Assembly (NCBI GenBank): GCA_026645875.1
Contig: JAPKMQ010000008.1
Coordinates: 1 to 33,974 of the forward strand
Direction of reading: 5' to 3'
DNA length: 33,974 nt
DNA from: Longilinea sp.
Lineage (GTDB): Bacteria; Chloroflexota; Anaerolineae; Anaerolineales; Anaerolineaceae
How positions within the stretch are numbered: the first letter of the stretch is position 1; each line of letters opens with the position of its first letter. Under the pieces are notes generated by a model. That model saw nothing but the letters and a program-made list of their open reading frames with translations, did no database searches and was not told the DNA's origin. Position numbers and translations under genes: made by a program. Positions 28,201 to 33,974 of the stretch are shown piece by piece.

Positions 28201-30568
28201 GATCCAGATTGGTCAGAAAACGCTCCAGCTTGTCCGCGTTGTCGTCCCAGTACATCTCAAAATTCAGGTCGCTGCGATAAATTCCGCTGTCGCTGCCGAA
28301 GGGATCATAGCCATCTTTGCGCAAGGGCAAAGCGTCATCCCACGTGGTTTCCATGGCAGGCTTGCTGCCGTAGATGCCCAATTCTCCGCTGCCGCTGACC
28401 AACGACAGGCGCAAGGCATAAGTCACGCCCTGCGTCAACTCGACTGGCGAGTCAAACTGAAAAGTGACTTCGCCGCCGCGCCGGTCGTCCACCGCCAGGA
28501 AGGTGCCCTGGACTTGTGCCGTTGCCAGCGGGGCTGCTTCGGTCCCGGGATCGCTGATTTCCACCATTAAGGTCTTGAGTTCGTCTGTACCAGACCAATC
28601 CAAGACATGCGGCATCGTCACCTGCACCAGCCGGCCCGTTTCCGCCGCCGTGACCAGGTTGGTGAAGGGTGTGGCAGCGTCAATCAGGAAGACCGGATCG
28701 GCCAACGCCTGTACCTGCGTGCCAGCCGCATTGACCAGGCGCAGGCTCATTGTTCCGTTCAGGCGAATGGCTTGGTTCGCATCCGGGGTGGATAACGTCA
28801 GGATATATTGCCCGCCAACTTCCAACGGGATCGATTGCGTAAAGGCGGCTTTGTAATCCGACTCATTGGTAAAATCACCCGTCAGAGAGGCTGTTGCAGC
28901 CAACCCGGAAGGATCATCGGCCTTCACAACGGTGATATTCAACGTCCGCGTCGCCGGTGCCGTGGAATCACCGGCAGAAACCATGTTGCTGACAGCCTTT
29001 AGCGCAATCTCGCCCAGCAGTCCATTCTGCTCGGCGGTGAATTTCAACACAACGGGAGTTTCACCGGTGACATTGATGCCCCATCGGTAAGCCACCGGCT
29101 GGTTCAAGAGACCCGCCGCTGTTTCCATCGATAGGTTGATCGGCCCCGGCACGTTGGCATAAATCCATTCGCTCGCTGCCACGCGCGTCACCGGGCGGGT
29201 GTAAATGCGCGAAAACGCAAACGCCCAAGCGAACGTGGCTGCCAGGACAGTGCCAGCCAGCACCCCGGCGATTATTCGGGTCGCCCGCCCGCGCCGTTCC
29301 TTGCCCTCCTGGTCCAGCAATGCGCCGCCGTGTTCCCATAACGTCGCCAATCCCCAGGCGGCGATCACCGCCAGCGACGGATAAATGGGCAACTGATAGC
29401 GCATGGTCGGGTTTCCCTGCAATGACTGCCAGAGGAAGTAGCCGCCCGTCCACCCCCACAACAACAGCAAGCGCTTCCGATCACCCTTTAGAATTTGCCA
29501 AAACATCGCAAGGAAACTGACCCAAGCAGTAATTCCAAGCGGAATGCCCAACCCCCACAGCACCATGTTTTGCAGCGAGAATGTATTTGACCGCCGCGCC
29601 CATTGCAGCGCCGGCGGATAATCGACATCGCCGCTGGTCTGGTCTGCCAGTTCCTTCAGGTTTTGCACCCACTTTTCGTTGGGGATCAATCCGAAGAAAC
29701 CCGGCCCTGTGAAAGCATACGGCTGGAAGATGCGGAACACAAGCAGGGCCATCAGCCCGCCCAGCACCAGGTCGCGCAGCCCCCACAGCTCCTGATCGCG
29801 ACGCTGTCCGGCCGGCAGGCCCAGGTAGCGCAGTAGCATCGCCGCGGGCAGCAGCAGTGCCATTGGCCCGGTGTTCACTTTGCAGGCCATCGCCAGCCCG
29901 ATGGCCAGCCCAAACCAGAGCGAATAACTGAGCGTATTGGGCTGGGCAACGCGCCGCCGGTTTTCAGGATCGACCGGCTGAACCGGCTCGGTCAGCAGGC
30001 AAATGGCAAAGTACACCGCCAGGGTGGCAAAAGCCACGGCGAATGAATCCGAAACGTAAAAATGCGCCTGCTGGATTTGCATCACCGCAGCCGCCGAGAA
30101 TGCCGCCCCCAAAACGCCAATTTTCCGGTTGAACAGCCGCCGCCCAATGAGATAAACGAGAAATACGGTCAGCAAATCCAGGGACGCTGAAAGAATGCGG
30201 CCGATCAGGTTGATGTCTTCCCAGGAAGGGTTTTCCATCACCGAATTCGCCAGATAGCGCGTCATGAAAACCGGCAGGGTGCCGTAGACGTAAAAACCGT
30301 GCCCGCGGTTGTGCGGATTCAGGCTGGAGATTTCGGTGTTGAAATATTCAGAGAGGCTGTTGACCGGCGAGATATCCGCCGTGACCCACACAAAAAAGCG
30401 TTCATCCGGATGAAGGAACTGCCCTTCACCCCAGTTGATGCCCGTGAAGCGAAAATAGGCGCCGATCAGCAGGACAAGGATGAGCAGCACATCCCACAGC
30501 CGGGATTCTTGCGAGCGCGCGGTGGGCTCTGGCTCAAACTGGGGTTGTTGCGGAGTGCTTTCCAACAT
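25274..30568 (-). CDS. PMT-like GT-C glycosyltransferase fused to a DUF2298 (Chlor_Arch_YYY) domain
   Basis: This 1764-aa protein combines two membrane units. The N-terminal unit (about 25-470) is a GT39/PMT-like GT-C core with LHPDERF (52-58), the expected catalytic DE after the first helix. Next comes a large non-membrane region (about 470-900) rich in beta-type sequence, ending in a typical FTVYDHPKVLIFRK strand. After helices near 950-1060 the DUF2298 unit follows, with EKPMDFSYFNAIL, TFPPYDPWYAGGYINYYYYGF (YYYYG near 1113), ERMNTVFKFYLQAW and a C-terminal soluble part ending YVILGQLERAKF. AGGAG lies 10 nt before the ATG. It probably acts on the outer face of the membrane with a polyprenyl-phosphate sugar, but no substrate is known. 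No frameshift is evident; the fusion is a single uninterrupted ORF. Confidence 0.92.
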   Translation of the reverse strand: MLESTPQQPQFEPEPTARSQESRLWDVLLILVLLIGAYFRFTGINWGEGQFLHPDERFFVWVTADISPVNSLSEYFNTEISSLNPHNRGHGFYVYGTLPVFMTRYLANSVMENPSWEDINLIGRILSASLDLLTVFLVYLIGRRLFNRKIGVLGAAFSAAAVMQIQQAHFYVSDSFAVAFATLAVYFAICLLTEPVQPVDPENRRRVAQPNTLSYSLWFGLAIGLAMACKVNTGPMALLLPAAMLLRYLGLPAGQRRDQELWGLRDLVLGGLMALLVFRIFQPYAFTGPGFFGLIPNEKWVQNLKELADQTSGDVDYPPALQWARRSNTFSLQNMVLWGLGIPLGITAWVSFLAMFWQILKGDRKRLLLLWGWTGGYFLWQSLQGNPTMRYQLPIYPSLAVIAAWGLATLWEHGGALLDQEGKERRGRATRIIAGVLAGTVLAATFAWAFAFSRIYTRPVTRVAASEWIYANVPGPINLSMETAAGLLNQPVAYRWGINVTGETPVVLKFTAEQNGLLGEIALKAVSNMVSAGDSTAPATRTLNITVVKADDPSGLAATASLTGDFTNESDYKAAFTQSIPLEVGGQYILTLSTPDANQAIRLNGTMSLRLVNAAGTQVQALADPVFLIDAATPFTNLVTAAETGRLVQVTMPHVLDWSGTDELKTLMVEISDPGTEAAPLATAQVQGTFLAVDDRRGGEVTFQFDSPVELTQGVTYALRLSLVSGSGELGIYGSKPAMETTWDDALPLRKDGYDPFGSDSGIYRSDLNFEMYWDDNADKLERFLTNLDQADYIYITSNRQWGTTTRVPERYPLTTQYYRSLLGCPDDQDLLDCYRVAQPGLYAGDLGFELIEVFQSDPNIGPFKINTQFAEEAFTVYDHPKVLIFRKSSDYDPAVVRAILGSVDLTRVIHLTPQQAGKTPGTLELPADRLAQQQSGGTWVELFNPDSLVNSSPWVSMVVWYLAVSLLGWVVYPTVRLAFGGLPDRGFPASKLAGMLLFALMAWWAGSVGITVSRLLLSLVLLLLAATNAGLAYWQRESLKAEWQARRKYFLTVELFALAFFIFFLLIRLGNSDLWHPSKGGEKPMDFSYFNAILKSSTFPPYDPWYAGGYINYYYYGFVVVGMLVKWLGIIPSVAYNLVLPSLFSFTALGAFSLVWNLLSWRNGGEEPSPVRTWLNRVTTPLLGGISAALGMAVLGNLGTVRMIWHGLQKLGNPAALDEAANLFARVSWALQGIGKTFAGDKFSFYPGDWYWIPSRVYPGWVITEFPFFTFLYADPHAHMFALPITLLALLWSLSILMGRWQWHRVERIPGWVTFALSFLLGGVIIGALRPTNTWDLPAYLGLALLAVVYTAYRYGAVSEGRLALPYAERHELPAFGAAVLLAGLTILLYQPFGEWYGQGYNAVDLWKGDRSPFWSYITHWGLFLFIIIGWMIRETRDWLASTPLSSLHKLRPYLSAILVGLAVFLVVVVYLLFLKVQIAWFTLPLAIWAGTLVFRPKQPDVKRFVLVLVAAALMLTLAVEVIVLRGDVERMNTVFKFYLQAWTMLSVSAAAALFWLLPGVAFWPHGRRTAWQISLVLLVFGAALYPVMASADKINDRMSGFAPHTLDGMAYMQTSTFSESGVDLDLSEDYRAIQWMQRNVKGSTVIVEANSFDLYRWFNRFTIYTGLPGVVGWDWHQRQQRAILPGEWVSNRVNEVTEFYTTYSRDQAEQFLLKYNARYVILGQLERAKFAGAGLLRFDEWNGDLWQEVYRDGMTVIYEVLP

Positions 30569-30601
30569 GCAGGTAATGCTCCTGACCGGTAGATACCGGC
30601 A

Positions 30602-32746
30602 TCAAGGGATGGAATAGATGAGAAAATCCTTGCCATCGCGGCCAGAGTCATACAGAAACTCGCGTGCCTGAGGGTAGAGCTGGCGAAGTTTTTCAAGCGC
30701 AGCCTGATCCTCAGGGTTGACAATAAACAGCTTGGGTGTGTCGATCTCTAATGTCGTCTCAAGTTGATCGGCCCAAAGGGCATAATCCTTCAGCGGATAA
30801 CCGGCGTTAATCCCCACCAGGCGGGTATCCACCCAGTAAGGGTATGGGATGACATATGCATGATCCGGGTCACCAGTTGATTCTGCAAAACCGCGAATCA
30901 CTCCGCCGATCTGCGAGGTGTTCCACGCGCCGGCCATGAATTGCTCGTCATACTTGTGGAAAACCAGGTCGTAATTCAGGTTGGCTGAATTGCCAAGCAG
31001 CGCGGCGGCCAGCCCCACGATTGCAATGCGGCCGCCCGGCGAGGTCACGCGCGCCCAAAGCGAAGCCAGCAGGCTTTCCAGCCCGATTGCCGCGATGATG
31101 AAGATCGGTATGTACGCCGCGCCGCTGCGGTTAAGCGAAGGATTTTCCTCCGGGAACGCCAGCGAGAGAATGGACGGCAACATCAGCAGCGGAATGGAAA
31201 CCAGCAGAAACAGGTCCACCCAGTCGCGTTTTCGGATGTAGCGCACAATCACCAACACCAGACCGATAAAATACAAGGCCGCAGTGATGACATCCAACGC
31301 AGGCCGGCCTGTGACGGAATGCACCCAGATATTGTTGTTATCCCAGAATGGCATGATCAGCGACTTGCCCAGGTTTTCCAGGAAGATCAAACCAACCGGG
31401 CCTGGATATGCCCGTTCCGTTGTCGCCAGGCGGCTAAAGGCGCGGAATCCGAAGATATCGGGGTTTTGCGACCAGTAACGCAACAAAGGAAGAAAAACAA
31501 CCACCGAAACCAGCACCAGAACCACCAACGCCCACAGCACTCCAATGCGCTTACCCTGTGATTGGCGGTGCAACAGGTAAATACCGACGGCCACCAACAC
31601 CACCAACGGCAGCAGGCGGCTGGGACTGTAGCCGTGAAGTGCCAACCCCAGCGCGATGCCAGCTTTTAGGAAATCGTTGCGATCCGACCGCCGCAGGCCG
31701 CGAATGAGATAAAAAAGCATCGGCGCGGCAAACAGTGGGTAGAGCGGGAAACGCAGCCCCACGCGTGAGATGACGTTGGGCCAATAAGCCACCCCCGCGA
31801 GAAAAAGCGCGAACAACCCCACCCAGCGCGAACCGATTTCCTTTCCCAGCCGGTAGATATACGGCAATGTGAATAAACCTGCCAGCGCCGTGCCCAGTTT
31901 CAGGCTCATGAAGGTCAGCCCGGTACCAAACAGGTTCGCGACAGCCGCGGTCAGGTAAAACTGAAAATCCTCGCGCCCGGTATTGCGGTCGAAAAAAACT
32001 TTGTACTGACCATTCATCAGGTCCGAAACGTCCAGCAGCTTTTCGGCGTGGTCGCTGAACATTTCGCCGGGCACTTGATCGAGCCGGTAGAAGCGGAAGA
32101 AGACCATGAGGATCAAAACCGCCAGGACCAGAACATGCCAGGGTTTGATGGACAGCTTCCATTCAGGATGGCGAATCCAGGCCCAGAAGCGCTGCCAGAG
32201 AGATGGACTGGTTTCACCCGGCTGCCACACAGCAACGGTTATCGCCACAAAGGTTAGTATCCACCCTAAAAGGTTAATGAAATTGTAAGTTCCGCCAGTG
32301 AAAAGAAGAAAGGTGACCAGAACGAGCACCAGGCCAATGTAAAGCGGCACGCGAAGAATATCAAAGGAATACACTTTTTCAGTTGCCTGAGGGAGTTCGG
32401 GCAATTTCCAGGTGCGTTTCCATAAGAAAAACAACAACAGGGCAAGCGCAACCACGTAAAGGACCAGCGCGGCTTTCCAGTTTCGCCGCACCGGCTCAAT
32501 CATCACCTGGGCGATCATCGCAAACCCAATCACCCCCAACAGGCTGAGCGCGCCAATCCGGTCCATCCATCGAGCTGCCGGCAGCACCCGTGTCCCGGTT
32601 TCAACCTTGTCTTCAATATGCACTGATGGAATAGGTGCAGTCTCATCCTCGGGCAGCGGGGGGATTTCAGGTGCGGGGCCTTTCCAGGGGGTCAATCTGG
32701 CCTTGAGATAATCGAGAACGCTGGGTTCGGTCTTTTCTGGGTCCAT
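30602..32746 (-). CDS. GT-C fold membrane glycosyltransferase (GT39/PMT-like) with N-terminal membrane extension
   Basis: The start is set at the ATG at 32746, which overlaps the methyltransferase stop as TGATG and has AAGGTGG upstream. The track uses the preceding TTG. The protein is 714 aa. A cytoplasmic Pro/Glu-rich segment (1-60) and four extra helices (about 65-175) precede the GT-C core (from about 205). In the first loop of the core, MFSDHAEKLLD carries the probable catalytic Asp, and NTGREDFQFYL is typical of family 39 enzymes. About ten more helices follow. A soluble C-terminal part (about 590-714) includes YVIPYPYWVDTRLVGINAG and ends DFLIYSIP. Role: transfer of a lipid-linked sugar on the outer membrane face, acceptor unknown. 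Confidence 0.87.
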   Translation of the reverse strand: MDPEKTEPSVLDYLKARLTPWKGPAPEIPPLPEDETAPIPSVHIEDKVETGTRVLPAARWMDRIGALSLLGVIGFAMIAQVMIEPVRRNWKAALVLYVVALALLLFFLWKRTWKLPELPQATEKVYSFDILRVPLYIGLVLVLVTFLLFTGGTYNFINLLGWILTFVAITVAVWQPGETSPSLWQRFWAWIRHPEWKLSIKPWHVLVLAVLILMVFFRFYRLDQVPGEMFSDHAEKLLDVSDLMNGQYKVFFDRNTGREDFQFYLTAAVANLFGTGLTFMSLKLGTALAGLFTLPYIYRLGKEIGSRWVGLFALFLAGVAYWPNVISRVGLRFPLYPLFAAPMLFYLIRGLRRSDRNDFLKAGIALGLALHGYSPSRLLPLVVLVAVGIYLLHRQSQGKRIGVLWALVVLVLVSVVVFLPLLRYWSQNPDIFGFRAFSRLATTERAYPGPVGLIFLENLGKSLIMPFWDNNNIWVHSVTGRPALDVITAALYFIGLVLVIVRYIRKRDWVDLFLLVSIPLLMLPSILSLAFPEENPSLNRSGAAYIPIFIIAAIGLESLLASLWARVTSPGGRIAIVGLAAALLGNSANLNYDLVFHKYDEQFMAGAWNTSQIGGVIRGFAESTGDPDHAYVIPYPYWVDTRLVGINAGYPLKDYALWADQLETTLEIDTPKLFIVNPEDQAALEKLRQLYPQAREFLYDSGRDGKDFLIYSIP

Positions 32747-33552
32747 CAAGCATCCACCTTGCGGGCAATATAAAAAGTATACGACCCTTTGGGCTGGTTG
32801 TCAGCTTCATCGTAGGCTGGTTGGCAGATAGCCTTGGCCAGCATCAGGTTCCACGGCTGGCGCGCCAGGATCCATCGCCGCGTGAATACGTGGATGATTA
32901 ACGAGGGCAAGCCAAAGTAGTGCCCCCACTCCAGCACGTGCAACGATTTTGGCGAAAAGTAGTGCCACCAGCGCTCAATATGAAAGCCCGCCCGCGCCAG
33001 CCGTTCTTCCCACACCTGGGGGCTGTCGCAATGATGGTGCCGGCTGATGCGGTTGAAAAAAGCGCGGTAGGCATTTCCCAGGAATTTCAGGCCGACACGG
33101 TCAAAGAAGGTGGAAACCGACAGGTTGCCCAAAAAGTTGTGGTTTGGCACGCAAAAGACAAACAAACCACCCGGCTGCAACACGCGCGCAACTTCCCGAA
33201 TCACGGGGTCAAGGTCTGGGATGTGTTCCAGCACCGAATTGCTCATCACGCTGGCGAAACTGCCGTCCGGCACGGGAATCTCATCCCCGGCCCCCTGCAC
33301 CACCGCGCGGTAACCGCCGCGGCCAATAGCCTGATGCACCGGCCCGGTCCACGGATCAATGCCAAATTCAATCGGGGCATCAAAAGTGACGGTCACAAAA
33401 TGGCCATCGCCGCAGCCCAGGTCGAGCACCGGCCGCGGTAGTTCGATATCCTGATAAAAGCGCGATTCGACTGCACGCAGCACGCCGCGGAAGTAAGGCA
33501 AATCGCGCAGTTGTAACCACAGGAAGTCTTTCTTTTGGGTGGATGATGGCAA
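32746..33552 (-). CDS. Class I SAM-dependent methyltransferase
   Basis: The track ORF begins at 33849, but its first 99 residues are an out-of-frame reading of the glycosyltransferase gene and resemble no protein. The real start is probably the TTG at 33552 (LPSSTQKKDF), which has GGAGGT 8 nt upstream, giving 269 aa. SAM-binding motif I is VLDLGCGDGHF (42-52). Motif II/III regions are GAGDEIPVPDGSFASVMSNSVLEHIPDL and VLQPGGLFVFCVPN, typical of Methyltransferase_11. The C-terminal part (SRHHHCDSPQVWEERLARAGF) is common in methyltransferases of surface glycan clusters. Position between a GT4 enzyme and GT-C enzymes suggests a glycan or lipid-carrier sugar as substrate. That is inference. Confidence 0.93.
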   Translation of the reverse strand: MPSSTQKKDFLWLQLRDLPYFRGVLRAVESRFYQDIELPRPVLDLGCGDGHFVTVTFDAPIEFGIDPWTGPVHQAIGRGGYRAVVQGAGDEIPVPDGSFASVMSNSVLEHIPDLDPVIREVARVLQPGGLFVFCVPNHNFLGNLSVSTFFDRVGLKFLGNAYRAFFNRISRHHHCDSPQVWEERLARAGFHIERWWHYFSPKSLHVLEWGHYFGLPSLIIHVFTRRWILARQPWNLMLAKAICQPAYDEADNQPKGSYTFYIARKVDA

Positions 33553-33574
33553 GGAACGACCTCCGGGGTGCGGG

Positions 33575-33974
33575 TTAGTGTTGCAGTTCGCGCTGCATTT
33601 CATCAAATAGTTTTTCGTACTCCGTCGCGATGGTGCCCGGATCGTAGCGGCGGGCAATTTCAGCGGCGTCCGCTTGATACTTTTCACGATGATCCAGCAC
33701 TTCCAAAACCGCCTCCGCCAGACCCCGGCTATCGCCAATCGGCGCGATTTGTCCCATGCCGTGAATTTTGACCGGCTGGCGCACGCCCGGCAGGTTCGAG
33801 GCCACGCTGGGCACGCCGTTAAGCATGGCTTCGATCTGCACCAGGCCAAACGCTTCGGTTGAATTCAGGGAGGGCAGCACCAGCACGTCCAGATTGGGGT
33901 AATAAGCTGCCATTTGCTCCGGCGAGAGTGAACCGACAAAGCGCCAGTTGCCCGAAGCGACGTACTTCTCGATG
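33575..33974 (-). CDS. GT4 family glycosyltransferase, N-terminal part beyond window edge
   Basis: The reading frame stays open from the stop at 33575 to the right edge, so the track entry starting at 33913 (MAAYYPN) is only an internal Met. Visible sequence: IEKYVASGNWRFVGSLSPEQMAAYYPN, then VLVLPSLNSTEAFGLVQIEAM, VPSVASNLPGVRQPV and the C-terminal helices. This is the C-terminal GT-B domain with the E-x7-E type nucleotide-sugar binding signature of GT4. It should transfer a sugar from a nucleotide donor on the cytoplasmic side, possibly onto a lipid carrier. It stands 22 nt upstream of the methyltransferase and probably heads or continues the operon. Confidence 0.92.
   Translation of the reverse strand, partial: IEKYVASGNWRFVGSLSPEQMAAYYPNLDVLVLPSLNSTEAFGLVQIEAMLNGVPSVASNLPGVRQPVKIHGMGQIAPIGDSRGLAEAVLEVLDHREKYQADAAEIARRYDPGTIATEYEKLFDEMQRELQH

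Noticed and set aside
27764-28570. Plus-strand ORF of 268 aa inside the fusion gene
   Set aside because: It is antisense to a continuous 1764-aa ORF with conserved motifs on both sides and has no ribosome site or recognisable domain.
33553-33849. N-terminal 99 residues of the 367-aa methyltransferase ORF
   Set aside because: This stretch is the GT4 gene and the short gap read in another frame. A TTG with a strong ribosome site at 33552 fits the family start better.

Overview
The window looks like a chromosomal segment of a Chloroflexota bacterium, probably Anaerolineae-like. It is moderately GC-rich, with many lipoproteins and membrane proteins. The taxonomic clues are a pair of DUF2298 ('Chlor_Arch_YYY') membrane proteins beside PMT-like GT-C proteins, a combination known mainly from Chloroflexi and some Archaea, and an RpoC with a long lineage-type insert. 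This placement is inference. No phage, insertion sequence, CRISPR array, tRNA or rRNA was seen, and no gene-free stretch exceeds 300 bases.

Left part (1-7100): a truncated sugar ABC transporter binding lipoprotein lies downstream of a ROK-family repressor/kinase on the minus strand. A DUF4230 membrane protein is divergent from a PhnD-like binding lipoprotein across a symmetric promoter. The plus strand then carries a SanA/YdcF-like (DUF218) protein, an HD-domain hydrolase, and an unusual TIM-barrel-like plus SnoaL-like protein. A strong hairpin terminator closes this run.

Middle (7100-19950, all minus strand): a GyrA-type topoisomerase subunit with a degenerate GyrA box and a histone H1-like tail; rpoC with its own strong promoter and no rpoB upstream; a large multi-domain sensor histidine kinase; a C69/secernin-like peptidase; and cytidylate kinase.

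Right part (19950-33974, all minus strand, tightly packed and probably one operon continuing from beyond the right edge): in transcription order, a GT4 glycosyltransferase (partial), a SAM methyltransferase, a 714-aa GT-C glycosyltransferase, a 1764-aa PMT/DUF2298 fusion, a small DUF952 protein, an 849-aa DUF2298 protein, a 567-aa GT-C protein, PlsC, Cmk and the C69 peptidase. Four large polytopic GT-C or GT-C-like proteins in one run, with a GT4 enzyme and a methyltransferase, suggest a machine that builds or transfers glycans at the cell surface from lipid-linked donors. The function of DUF2298 proteins is not established, so this cluster is the best candidate for an undescribed system here.

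Many lines of the ORF track are antisense shadows, notably opposite rpoC and the GT-C genes. Two real genes run off the window edges: the left one is absent from the track and the right one is listed only from an internal Met.
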